11,198 nt of DNA from Desulfotignum sp. (GCA_021737445.1 JAIPDY010000088.1:1-11198), one strand, 5' to 3'; positions 1 to 7,063 are shown, counted from the first letter of the stretch. Made by a program: numbers and translations. Notes: a model not told the origin generated them from the sequence alone.

Positions 1-1311
1 GGAAACCGCAGCTTAGGGGTCATCCGCGATGCGGTTGCCAGCGTCAAAAGTTCCAGGGGGTATTTTGATGATTTTAAAAAAATGGACCCGGAAGATGATT
101 ATGAAACCCAGCAGGCTATCGCCCAGGGCAACACCATGGGGTGCTTTTACATTGAAAGTCCGGCCACAAGGCTTTTGCAGAAAAAATCAAGGATCGGTGA
201 TTTTGAACATGTGGTGATCCATTCGTCCATAATCCGGCCGGCAGCCAATGAATTCATACAGGAATACTTAAAGCGGCTCCACACCGGCATATGGAAGCCG
301 ATCCATCCCCTGATTGCAGATGTGCTGGATGAAACCTACGGCATCATGGTTTACCAGGAGGATGTCTCAAAGGTTGCGGTCAGAATGGCCGGATTTTCCC
401 ATGCAAAGGCAGACGGCCTGAGAAAAATCATCTCCAAAAAGGACAAGGATCACGAACTGGCTGATTTTCATGAACAGTTCAGAAAAGGAGCGCTTGCAAG
501 GGGCGTTTCCGATCCAGATATAAAGCGGGTATGGGCAATGATAACCAGCTTTTCAGGTTATTCTTTCTGCAAGCCCCACAGTGCATCCTATGCCCGGGTC
601 TCCTTTCAGGCCGCCTATCTCAAGACCCACTATCCTGCAGAATTCATGGCTGCTGTGATCAGTAACCAGGGCGGGTTTTACTCTGCCTTTGCCTATGTGT
701 CTGAAGCCAGAAGAATGAATGTTCAGATATTGCACCCGGATGTCAACCGGAGCGATATTTCATGGCAAGGAAAGGCGCACAGGCTACAGGTCGGGTTTTT
801 GTCCATCAAGAATCTGTCTGCCAGAACCATGAAAACCATCATCAAAGAAAGGGAAAAAACATTTTTTAACAGCTTTGAAGACTTCCTTGACCGGGTCAGG
901 CCCGGAGAAGACGAGGCTGTCTCGCTCATACACAGCGGCAGTGTGGACGGCCTTGACAAAAACAGAAACAGAACCGGCCTGTTGTGGGTCCTTGCTGCAT
1001 GGAAAAAGCAGCGCAAAAAAAAAGAGCAGACACCTTCGCTTTTTAACGTGCCTGCACCTGCAGTCCCCATCCCGGAACTGCCCCGTGAGGATATGATGAC
1101 ACGGCTGAAAAGAGAATTCAGTACGCTTGGGTTTTTATGCAGCTGTCACCCGATGATCCTTTACCAAGATTTTTTGCAGCGTGACAATACGGTCAAGGCA
1201 AAACAGCTGCCGCGGTTTCCAGGGAAAAAAATCGCCTTTGCCGGATGGCTGATAACCGGTAAAACCGTTAGGACAAAAAAAGGGGGACCCCATGAAATTC
1301 CTCACTTTTGA
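1..1311 (+). CDS. dnaE: DNA polymerase III alpha subunit (DnaE-like), partial at 5' end and frameshifted near its 3' end
   Basis: The frame is open from base 1, so the gene begins upstream of the window. The visible part covers the end of the palm, the fingers, the helix-hairpin-helix region and the start of the OB fold of a C-family replicative or translesion polymerase. Family landmarks are the F-x-I-E-S-P segment just after codon 40, the RPAANEF block, the ETYGIMVYQEDV motif, the GYSFCKPHSASYA fingers motif (family consensus GYGFNKSHSAAYA), and HYPAEFMAAVIS. The third catalytic Asp should lie just upstream of base 1. The CHPMILY segment and an OB-fold start (AGWLITGKTVRTKKG) follow, as in the shorter DnaE forms of deltaproteobacteria. 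The frame then runs into TGA at 1309-1311 after an A7G5 tract, and the rest of the OB fold continues in other frames. It could be a DnaE2/ImuC-type translesion enzyme; the missing N-terminus prevents a decision. The family call is secure. Whether a working protein is made is not. Confidence 0.9.
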   Translation, partial: GNRSLGVIRDAVASVKSSRGYFDDFKKMDPEDDYETQQAIAQGNTMGCFYIESPATRLLQKKSRIGDFEHVVIHSSIIRPAANEFIQEYLKRLHTGIWKPIHPLIADVLDETYGIMVYQEDVSKVAVRMAGFSHAKADGLRKIISKKDKDHELADFHEQFRKGALARGVSDPDIKRVWAMITSFSGYSFCKPHSASYARVSFQAAYLKTHYPAEFMAAVISNQGGFYSAFAYVSEARRMNVQILHPDVNRSDISWQGKAHRLQVGFLSIKNLSARTMKTIIKEREKTFFNSFEDFLDRVRPGEDEAVSLIHSGSVDGLDKNRNRTGLLWVLAAWKKQRKKKEQTPSLFNVPAPAVPIPELPREDMMTRLKREFSTLGFLCSCHPMILYQDFLQRDNTVKAKQLPRFPGKKIAFAGWLITGKTVRTKKGGPHEIPHF

Positions 1312-1503
1312 AGATGAAACAGGCATCGTTGAAACGGTGTTTTTCCCGAAACCGTATGCCCGGTTCTGCTACATGCTCAGCTATGGAAGGCCGTATATCC
1401 TGAAAGGACAGGTTGATGTGAACTGGGGGGCTGTTTTACTTTGACCGTTGATTCTGCCAGGCCGCTGGCAGATATGATGTCACCATCCGATTTTCTGAAT
1501 TAA
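1287..1503 (+). pseudogene. Out-of-frame C-terminal OB-fold remainder of the dnaE-like gene
   Basis: Homologous coding sequence continues past the stop at 1309-1311, but in different frames. From 1292 the frame two positions away reads MKFLTFEDETGIVETVFF and then RPYILKGQVDVNW, a typical DnaE OB-fold continuation, and stops at TGA 1442-1444. From 1438 the original frame resumes as TLTVDSARPLADM and ends at TAA 1501-1503. One extra G in G5 (1282-1286) explains the first shift. One missing base near the G6 run (1425-1430), or two extra bases in T4 (1434-1437), explains the second. Either the gene is decaying or the assembly has homopolymer errors. No RBS precedes ATG 1292, so this is not a separate gene. 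Confidence 0.75.
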
Positions 1504-1549
1504 CCGTGTCCATTTCTGCCGTGACCGGGTGAAACAGGATGGTTTTTAT

Positions 1550-1581
1550 TTGACAGGAAGGGTTTTGCTTGCCATTTTTAT
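1550..1581 (+). promoter_or_regulatory. Possible sigma70-type promoter for the tesA-ybbA-ybbP unit
   Basis: A perfect -35 hexamer TTGACA lies at 1550-1555, in the 113-bp gap between the end of the dnaE remnant and the tesA-like start. The -10 is poor. At the ideal 17-bp spacing the hexamer is CATTTT (1573-1578). A better TTTTAT (1576-1581) sits at 20 bp, which is long. The position, about 40 bp before the start codon, is right for a promoter, but the weak -10 keeps the call tentative. Confidence 0.35.
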
Positions 1582-1616
1582 GCAATACGATCCAACCGGG
1601 TCGAGAGAGGAGATAC

Positions 1617-2246
1617 ATGAAGCAGACAGTTTTGATATATGCGGTGGTTACAGGGATATTTTTGTGGCTTTTTGCCGGGATCTTGCCGGCCGGGGCAAAA
1701 GAAACCCGGATTTTGTTTCTGGGCGATTCCATCACCGCAGGGCTGGGGGTGGAAAAAGAGGCAGCCTTTCCAGCGGTGGCGGGCAGGATGCTCAAACAAC
1801 AGGGGATTGACAATGTCGCCGTGATCAATGCCGGCATCAGCGGCTCCACCACGGCCTCCGGGCTGTCCCGCCTGAAATGGCACCTCAAGGCCGCCCCCCA
1901 TGTCCTTGTTCTGGCCCTGGGGGCCAATGACGGCCTGCGGGGTCTCTCTCTTGAGAAAATGGCCCAAAATCTGGATGCCACCATTGCCCTGGCCCTGGAA
2001 AACAACCTGTGCGTTATCCTGGCAGGCATGGAGATGCCGCCCAACTACGGGCCGGAATACACAAGACAGTTTAGGCAAACCTTCCGGGACCTGGCGGAAA
2101 AACACGGTATTTCTTTGATTCCGTTCCTCCTGGACAACGTGGGCGGGGTGGCGGACATGAACCAGGCGGACGGGGTCCACCCCAACCCGGCCGGCCACCG
2201 GCAGATCGCTGCGACAGTGCTGCCGTATATAAAGGAGTGCCTGTAA
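1617..2246 (+). CDS. tesA: TesA-like SGNH-family arylesterase / lysophospholipase / thioesterase, exported
   Basis: Predicted 209-residue serine esterase of the GDSL/SGNH superfamily. Such enzymes hydrolyse acyl esters, lysophospholipids or acyl-thioesters in the periplasm. Residues 1-27 form a signal peptide: a short basic start, a long hydrophobic core, and an A-G-A cleavage site before K28. All four SGNH blocks are present: GDSITAG with nucleophile Ser38, the block II Gly near INAGISG (71-76), GAND with Asn104, and DGVHP with Asp185 and His188. The ATG at 1617 is chosen because GAGAGGAGAT lies just upstream and the signal peptide starts there; an upstream TTG at 1569 lacks an RBS. The TAA shares its last base with the ATG of the next gene, implying translational coupling to an ABC exporter pair. 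In E. coli, tesA is also next to ybbA-ybbP but divergent from it. Family membership is firm; the natural substrate is unknown. Confidence 0.93.
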   Translation: MKQTVLIYAVVTGIFLWLFAGILPAGAKETRILFLGDSITAGLGVEKEAAFPAVAGRMLKQQGIDNVAVINAGISGSTTASGLSRLKWHLKAAPHVLVLALGANDGLRGLSLEKMAQNLDATIALALENNLCVILAGMEMPPNYGPEYTRQFRQTFRDLAEKHGISLIPFLLDNVGGVADMNQADGVHPNPAGHRQIAATVLPYIKECL

Positions 2247-2905
2247 TGCTGTCGGTGAACCAGGTGGACAAATCCTTTCACCTGCCCGGTTCCAGCCGGG
2301 TAACAGTGCTGGACCAGGTGGGTTTTTCCCTGGATGCCGGCCGGACACTGGCCATCACCGGCCATTCCGGCAGCGGTAAAACAACCCTCCTGTCGTTGAT
2401 CGCAGGTCTTGATACCCCGGATGCCGGATCTATTCTCCTGGACGGCATTGACATCTGCCAGATGAACGAGGCAGACCTGACCCGATACCGTGCCCGAAAA
2501 ATCGGCATGATTTTCCAGTCTTTTCATCTGATGCCCCATCTGACCGCCAGAGAAAACATCAGCCTGCCCCTGGAAATTCTCAGGCAGGACCGGATCGATG
2601 CCCGCACGGATGCCCTTTTAGAGCAGGTGGGGCTGACCCATCGGGCCGGTCATCTGCCGGGGCAGCTTTCCGGCGGGGAATGCCAGCGGGTGGCCATTGC
2701 CAGAGCCCTGGTTGTCAGGCCTTCCCTGATTCTGGCGGACGAACCCACGGGCAACCTGGACACGGATACGGGGAAAAAGGTGGCAGACCTGCTGTTTGAT
2801 CTGGTGCAAAAAGAAAACAACACCCTGGTGGTGGTGACCCATAACCAGGGTCTGGCAGACCGGTGCCATCACATAAAAACCCTGTCCCGCGGGAACCTTG
2901 TCTGA
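2246..2905 (+). CDS. ybbA: ABC transporter ATP-binding protein, YbbA/LolD type
   Basis: Predicted 219-residue cytoplasmic ATPase of the LolD/MacB/YbbA group. It would power the FtsX-like permease encoded directly downstream. Motifs in order are Walker A GHSGSGKT (39-46), the Q-loop Gln91 in MIFQS, the signature LSGGECQR (141-148, with Cys where Gln is usual), Walker B LILADEP (161-167) followed by TGNLD, and the H-loop His199. ATG 2246 is preferred because AAAGGAG (2231-2237) is 8 bases upstream and the codon overlaps the preceding TAA. A GTG at 2237 would lie on that ribosome binding site. The TGA (2903-2905) overlaps the next ATG. In this family the ATPase and permease act on envelope lipids, lipoproteins or peptides rather than importing nutrients. 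The link to the exported esterase suggests a role in envelope lipid or ester handling, but this is inference. Confidence 0.95.
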   Translation: MLSVNQVDKSFHLPGSSRVTVLDQVGFSLDAGRTLAITGHSGSGKTTLLSLIAGLDTPDAGSILLDGIDICQMNEADLTRYRARKIGMIFQSFHLMPHLTARENISLPLEILRQDRIDARTDALLEQVGLTHRAGHLPGQLSGGECQRVAIARALVVRPSLILADEPTGNLDTDTGKKVADLLFDLVQKENNTLVVVTHNQGLADRCHHIKTLSRGNLV

Positions 2906-5487
2906 TGATCTGGGTCCGTCTGGGCATCAGGGAACTGCTCCGGAACAAAGGGTTTGCCCTGTTTTTTGTGGCCAACCTCACCGTGGGACTGTGCGGGTTT
3001 GTGGCGGTCCAGAGTTTCAGCAGGTCCCTGGAAAGGCACCTGGACGACAACCTGCGCACCATCTTAACCGCTGATCTGGTGCTCACTGCCAATTCCCCTT
3101 TTACCCGGACAGAGACAGATCTGGTGCACCGGGTGCTTGGTCCGGACCGGATGCAGGCCCAGGTGATCCGGTTCTTTACCATGGTCAGGACAAGTGAGAC
3201 TACCCGGCTGGTCCAGATCATGGCCGTGGATCCATCCTATCCCCTCTACGGCGGGTTTGTCCTGGAACCGGGCACTGACCGGGATGCCATCCATGAGGGA
3301 CCAGGTGTTTTCATGACCCGGGATACGGCACTGGCTTTGGGTATCTGGGAACAGGACGAAGGCCAGGTGCAAGGTCTGCAAAAAGAAACCGGAACTGCCC
3401 GGGATCAGCGCCTGACCCTGGGGAAAAAGGATTTTTTTGCGGCCGGTTTTTTTGCCGATGATCCGGACAAGGCCCTGACCACCCTGGAACTGGCCCCCAA
3501 ACTCTATGTGGGCATCGGGCACCTGGCAGAAACCGGGCTGCTGGATTTCGGTTCCAGGGTCCGGTACCATACCTATCTGCGGGTATCGCCGGACACGGAT
3601 GTGCCCTCCCTTTCACAGGAACTGCGCCGGGGTTTTGCCGCCCTGGCACAGGACCAGCCCCGTATCAGTGTCCGGGACAGCCGGGATGTCAGCCAGAGCC
3701 TGTCCCGTGTCACCGGCCATTTCACCGGATACATGGCCCTGGTTTCCCTGGTGGCCCTGTTTCTGGCCGGTATTGCCGCCGCCTACCTGTTCCGGGGTTT
3801 TTTAGGGGGAAAACACAGGGAAATTGCCGTGCTCATGAGCCTGGGAGCCGGGCGGTCCGGGGTGTATATCTATCTGTTTACCCAATTGGTTTTTCTGGGC
3901 ATCCTGTCGGCAGCCATTGCCATTGCCCTGTCCTGGCTGCTGCTGCCCGTGTTCCCGGTGCTGCTCAAAGACCTGGTTCCCCCGGGAATCCGCATGGGAA
4001 TGGCACCGGTGACATGGGTGACGGCCCTGGGGCTGGGGGGACTGGGCAGTATCGTGTTCTGTCTGCCTGTACTGGTGAAAATTTTGTCGATCAAACCCCT
4101 GGTCCTGCTCCGGGGACCCCTGGCTGTAACGGGTGTGAGCGGGTGGTGGCAGGGGGCCGCATTTGTGCCGGGGATCGCCTGGTTCTGCCTGGGGGCCGTG
4201 CTTGTGGCAGGGTCTGTTGCCACGGGGATCATTTTCACGGCTGGATTTGCCCTGGCATTTCTGGTGTTTGCCGGGGCAGGGTGGCTGGGCGCCATCGGGT
4301 GCCGGCACCTGGCCGGAACCCGTCACCTGGTGCGCAAAATGGCGTTCTTGAACCTGCACCGCAATATCTGGTCTTCTCTGGCCTGTTTTGTCACCATTGC
4401 CATGGGGGTATTTCTGATCTGTCTCATCCCCCAGGTGCAAAAGGGGTTGCAGACAGAGATCCAGCGGCCTCAAGGATTGAAAATACCGGTGTTTTTTCTC
4501 ATGGATATCCAGGATAACCAGACCCGGGATTTGGAAGCGTTCATGGAAACACAGCCCGGGGTCCTGGAAAATCTGTCCCCCATGGTCCGGGGCAGAATTC
4601 TTACCGTCAACAGCACCCCTTTTCATACCCGTGAAAACAACGGGGAAGCACAGGGCCGGCCCCGGCGCATGGAGCATAATTTTTCCTTCCGCAGGGATCT
4701 GGACCCCTCTGAAAGCATTGTTCAGGGAGAACCCCTGTCAGTTACTCCCTGGGATTTCGGATCTGAAACCCCTTTTGAGATTTCCGTGGCCCAGTCCTTT
4801 GCCGAAGACCATGATCTGGCCATCAATGATGTGATGGCATTTGATATTCAGGGCATGGTGCTGGAAGGCCGGATCAAAAACATCCGCAAGGTGCGGTGGA
4901 ACAGTTTCCAGCCCAATTTCTTTTTGCTGTTCCAGCAGGGGGTGCTGGACGATGCTCCCAAAACCTGGCTGGGAGCGGTGTCCCGGGTGCCCCCGGAACT
5001 GCGGCAGCCCTTGAAAACAAAGATTGTGGAAATCTTTCCCAATATTTCCATCATCGATGTCACCCAGATGATCACCACACTGACCTTTATTGCGGACCGG
5101 CTGTCCGTGTCTGTGCGGTTCATGGCCTGGCTGGCCATTGCAGCCGGCCTTGTCTCCATTTTTTCCATTGCCCGGCACCAGGCCAGAAGCCAGGCAGTCC
5201 AGACCAACCTGCTCAAGGTGCTGGGGGCCGGATTCAGCGACATTAAAAAAATATCTTTGCTGGAGTTCGGCAGCCTGGGATTTGCCGCAGCTTTTGTTGC
5301 CGTGCTGCTGAGCATCGGGTTTTCCCGGGCAGTGTCCTGGTATTTCTTTGACAGCCTGTGGCAGCTGGACCTGTTGTATCTTACGGGTATCCTGGTGCTG
5401 ACCACCCTGATCTGCATGACAACGGCCGTGGCTGCTGCAGGAAAAATTTTACAGGCAAGGCCCATGATGCTGCTGAAAAAAACATGA
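2905..5487 (+). CDS. ybbP: Large ABC transporter permease with two FtsX-like domains (YbbP family)
   Basis: Predicted 860-residue inner-membrane permease, the partner of the YbbA-like ATPase upstream. The architecture is that of YbbP: one TM helix near the N-terminus (about 15-37), a large periplasmic domain, and an FtsX module with three helices (about 275-390). Two to three further helices (about 415-470) and one at about 488-508 follow, then a second periplasmic domain, and a final three-helix FtsX module (about 735-843). The second periplasmic domain holds the segment VRWNSFQPNFFLLF, characteristic of this family. ATG 2905 is chosen because it overlaps the TGA of the ATPase gene and places IRELLRNKG just before TM1, as in relatives. 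A longer start at 2863 would run into the upstream gene. The length matches the family (about 800-850). Cargo is not established for the family; the exported esterase in the same transcript points to hydrophobic or acylated molecules. Confidence 0.93.
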   Translation: MIWVRLGIRELLRNKGFALFFVANLTVGLCGFVAVQSFSRSLERHLDDNLRTILTADLVLTANSPFTRTETDLVHRVLGPDRMQAQVIRFFTMVRTSETTRLVQIMAVDPSYPLYGGFVLEPGTDRDAIHEGPGVFMTRDTALALGIWEQDEGQVQGLQKETGTARDQRLTLGKKDFFAAGFFADDPDKALTTLELAPKLYVGIGHLAETGLLDFGSRVRYHTYLRVSPDTDVPSLSQELRRGFAALAQDQPRISVRDSRDVSQSLSRVTGHFTGYMALVSLVALFLAGIAAAYLFRGFLGGKHREIAVLMSLGAGRSGVYIYLFTQLVFLGILSAAIAIALSWLLLPVFPVLLKDLVPPGIRMGMAPVTWVTALGLGGLGSIVFCLPVLVKILSIKPLVLLRGPLAVTGVSGWWQGAAFVPGIAWFCLGAVLVAGSVATGIIFTAGFALAFLVFAGAGWLGAIGCRHLAGTRHLVRKMAFLNLHRNIWSSLACFVTIAMGVFLICLIPQVQKGLQTEIQRPQGLKIPVFFLMDIQDNQTRDLEAFMETQPGVLENLSPMVRGRILTVNSTPFHTRENNGEAQGRPRRMEHNFSFRRDLDPSESIVQGEPLSVTPWDFGSETPFEISVAQSFAEDHDLAINDVMAFDIQGMVLEGRIKNIRKVRWNSFQPNFFLLFQQGVLDDAPKTWLGAVSRVPPELRQPLKTKIVEIFPNISIIDVTQMITTLTFIADRLSVSVRFMAWLAIAAGLVSIFSIARHQARSQAVQTNLLKVLGAGFSDIKKISLLEFGSLGFAAAFVAVLLSIGFSRAVSWYFFDSLWQLDLLYLTGILVLTTLICMTTAVAAAGKILQARPMMLLKKT

Positions 5488-5573
5488 TCAGACCGCTTTT
5501 TTTTCAGATGCGGTTCCGGATAAGGTGTGATATGTCATGGACAGGACACGTGAAATGAAAAGGAGCGTTGCAC

Positions 5574-6026
5574 ATGAGGCGAAAAGAAAAACAGATCACC
5601 AAGACAGCAGATATTGAACAGATACTCAAACAGGGACAGGTGTGCCGCCTGGGTTTTGTGGACAGGAATGTGCCCTATATTGTGCCCGTGAACTACGGGT
5701 ATCAGGACCAGGCCCTGTATTTTCACAGTGCTCCTGCGGGCCGGAAAATTGATCTGATCTGTGCCAATCCACTGGTGTGCTTTGAGGTGGATGAACTGGT
5801 GAAAATGAATAAGGCCGCCAACGCATGTGACTGGGGGGTGTCGTTCAAAAGCGTCATCGGCACGGGCACGGCCCGGATGCTGGAGACCCCGGCAGAAAAG
5901 AAAGCCGGCCTGGATATCATCATGGCCCATTATTCGGGCCGGTCATTCGACTATCCGGATAAGATGCTGGCAAAAACCGCCGTGATAAAGGTAACGGTCG
6001 AAGAGATGACCGGTAAACAGGGGTGA
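5574..6026 (+). CDS. Pyridoxamine 5'-phosphate oxidase-fold flavoprotein (NimA-like)
   Basis: Predicted 150-residue soluble protein of the split-barrel FMN-binding superfamily. The pattern is typical of the NimA-like subgroup: a basic MRRKEKQI start, then CRLGFVD, PYIVPVNYGY, ALYFHSAPAGRKIDLI and VCFEVDE, with a C-terminal VIKVTVEEMTGK. Such proteins bind FMN or related cofactors; some reduce nitroimidazoles, and most have no known substrate. ATG 5574 is favoured because AAAAGGAG ends 8 bases upstream; a TTG at 5568 would be only 2 bases from it. An 86-bp gap separates it from the ybbP-like gene, so it may have its own promoter or be the last gene of that transcript. It converges with the vapC gene downstream, and no clear terminator is visible in the 70 bp between them. 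Confidence 0.9.
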   Translation: MRRKEKQITKTADIEQILKQGQVCRLGFVDRNVPYIVPVNYGYQDQALYFHSAPAGRKIDLICANPLVCFEVDELVKMNKAANACDWGVSFKSVIGTGTARMLETPAEKKAGLDIIMAHYSGRSFDYPDKMLAKTAVIKVTVEEMTGKQG

Positions 6027-6096
6027 TATCGCTCTTTTTCAAGGATGATATGGATTTTTCAAACCATTGTCATCACCACGGATCTATACAGAAAAT

Positions 6097-6495
6097 TCAG
6101 CCTTCCCAGTCATTGAGCTGAAGCCCGGTAACCCGGCTGAATTCCCGGGTGTTGTGGGTGACCAGTACGGCATTGTGGGCCCGGGCCACCGCTGCAATGA
6201 GCATGTCATTGGGTCCGATCAGGCGGCCCCGGGAAGTCAGATCCGCACGGATAAGGCCGTATTCATCAGCGCAAAGATCATCAAAAGGCAGGCTCTGCAG
6301 CGGTGCAAAAAATAATTTGAGGCGCTGCAGGTTGGCATCCATCCGCAGGCTGTTCCGGGCACCGAAAAGCAGTTCCGCCTTGACGATACTGCAGATGGCG
6401 ATCTGAGAGGGGGGTCGGGAGCGGAAATGGGTTTCAACCGATGGAGAGGTGCCGTTCAGAAAATGGATGCATACATTGGTGTCCAGTAAATACAT
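6097..6495 (-). CDS. vapC: VapC-family PIN-domain ribonuclease toxin
   Basis: Predicted 132-residue type II toxin with a PIN nuclease fold; VapC proteins cleave tRNA or other RNA with Mg2+ or Mn2+. The acidic pocket is present: Asp5 in MYLLDTN, Glu41 in KAELLFG, Asp97 in GPNDMLIA, and a C-terminal THNTREF block with Glu118, followed by the family ending GLQLNDW. The length is normal (about 130). The gene follows its antitoxin with only 2 bp between the antitoxin stop and this ATG, so the pair is co-translated. All catalytic positions look intact, so the toxin is probably functional. Its target RNA cannot be told from sequence. Confidence 0.95.
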   Translation of the reverse strand: MYLLDTNVCIHFLNGTSPSVETHFRSRPPSQIAICSIVKAELLFGARNSLRMDANLQRLKLFFAPLQSLPFDDLCADEYGLIRADLTSRGRLIGPNDMLIAAVARAHNAVLVTHNTREFSRVTGLQLNDWEG

Positions 6496-6497
6496 GG

Positions 6498-6722
6498 TTA
6501 TTCCAGGTGGTTTCTTTTTTCAAAATCCAATGATTCCGGTCGCTGGAGCGGTTCCCCCTCCCATGAACCCACCAGATCAAAATAATGATCCGGCCATTTT
6601 TCACGCGTCTCCTTTTTTACAAGAAGGGCCAGGTATTTCGATGTGGAAAGGCGTGCTTTCTTCGCCTTTTGTCTGAACATGTCTGCAATGTCATCAGGGA
6701 CATAACAATGAAGCTGGGCCAT
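6498..6722 (-). CDS. vapB: VapB-type antitoxin with N-terminal ribbon-helix-helix-like domain
   Basis: Predicted 74-residue antitoxin. The first 40 residues (AQLHCYVPDDIADMF, then helices with KAKKARLSTSKYLALLV) have the beta-helix-helix layout of small RHH/CopG-type repressors. The tail with WPDHYFDLVGSWEGEPLQRP is the kind of segment that wraps into the VapC active site in this family. ATG at 6722 is chosen because GGAGGA lies just upstream with a 4-base gap. A TTG start at 6734 would overlap that ribosome binding site and add only four residues. It heads the two-gene operon and is expected to bind the inverted repeat in its own leader. RHH membership is read from pattern and is less certain than its antitoxin role, which the adjacent vapC makes near certain. 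Confidence 0.9.
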   Translation of the reverse strand: MAQLHCYVPDDIADMFRQKAKKARLSTSKYLALLVKKETREKWPDHYFDLVGSWEGEPLQRPESLDFEKRNHLE

Positions 6723-6732
6723 AAATTCCTCC

Positions 6733-6751
6733 AAATATATGTGGTATATTT
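6733..6751. promoter_or_regulatory. Inverted repeat, probable VapBC operator
   Basis: A perfect 7-bp inverted repeat with a 5-bp spacer, AAATATA-TGTGG-TATATTT, lies between the -10 box and the ribosome binding site of vapB. It would overlap the transcript start and early leader. VapBC complexes repress their own operon through palindromes at this position, so this is the best candidate operator. Binding is inferred, not shown. Confidence 0.6.
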
Positions 6752-6759
6752 ATTTCGTA

Positions 6760-6788
6760 ATTTTACAGCCTGCTTTCCTGTATGTCAA
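6760..6788 (-). promoter_or_regulatory. Sigma70-type promoter of the vapBC operon
   Basis: Read on the - strand, a perfect -35 TTGACA (6783-6788) is followed after exactly 17 bp by TAAAAT (6760-6765), a five-of-six match to the -10 consensus. The expected start is about 6753, giving a leader of about 30 bases before the vapB ATG. The inverted repeat at 6733-6751 is immediately downstream. It is the best-formed promoter in the window. Confidence 0.75.
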
Positions 6789-6895
6789 GATTTTAATCTA
6801 CACGATATCAGGCATCGGTGGCTGGGCCAACTTGAAATTGCCGTTTCCCTGTTTACCTTGGTCTTATAGAAACTGTTGGTTGAAAGGGGGGCGCC

Positions 6896-7063
6896 ATGCC
6901 GTTTGTTTCCATACCCGGGATGCCGGGCAAATTATATGTGCCGGAAAAGCGGTCCGGGCGTCCTAAAAAATTTCCCTGTAAAGACTGCTTTTCCTGTGAA
7001 CACTGCTCTGATGACCGGTGCCGGGTGTGCAGAGAAAAACACCCTCCCCGCAAAGATCAATGA
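6896..7063 (+). CDS. Small Cys-rich protein, probable metal or Fe-S binder
   Basis: A 55-codon gene preceded by AAAGGGGGG, with its ATG 4 bases after the G run. The product starts MPFVSIPGMPGKLYVPEK, then a basic linker (RSGRPKKF), then six cysteines at 28, 31, 34, 37, 42 and 45 (CX2CX2CX2CX4CX2C), and a basic tail. Clustered Cys at regular two-residue spacing suggests binding of zinc or an iron-sulfur cluster. The spacing resembles but does not match bacterial ferredoxin (CX2CX2CX3CP). There is no signal peptide or TM segment. It lies alone on the + strand between the vapBC promoter and the convergent GMC gene. No function can be assigned. The gene call rests on the RBS, the non-random Cys pattern and the absence of a competing gene. 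An alternative overlapping + frame (6876-7079) lacks such structure. Confidence 0.72.
   Translation: MPFVSIPGMPGKLYVPEKRSGRPKKFPCKDCFSCEHCSDDRCRVCREKHPPRKDQ

Noticed and set aside
1275..1444. Programmed ribosomal frameshifting to make full-length DnaE
   Set aside because: The first junction would need a +1 (or -2) shift although the string AAAAAAG favours -1, and a second shift would be needed 150 bp later. Lesions or base-count errors are simpler.
1578..2348. Open - strand frames opposite the tesA- and ybbA-like genes
   Set aside because: The + strand carries complete SGNH and ABC motif sets with overlapping starts and RBSs; the antisense frames show no homology pattern.
3802..4677. 291-codon open frame on the - strand inside the ybbP-like gene
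   Set aside because: It is a composition shadow of a GC-rich membrane-protein gene: low-complexity Pro/Gln/His/Gly content, no RBS and no recognisable domain. The + strand frame is an unambiguous permease.
5491..5516. Possible terminator after the ybbP-like gene (ACCGC, T8, GCGGT)
   Set aside because: The T-run is in the loop rather than after the stem, and the stem is only about 5 bp, so it does not have the form of an intrinsic terminator.
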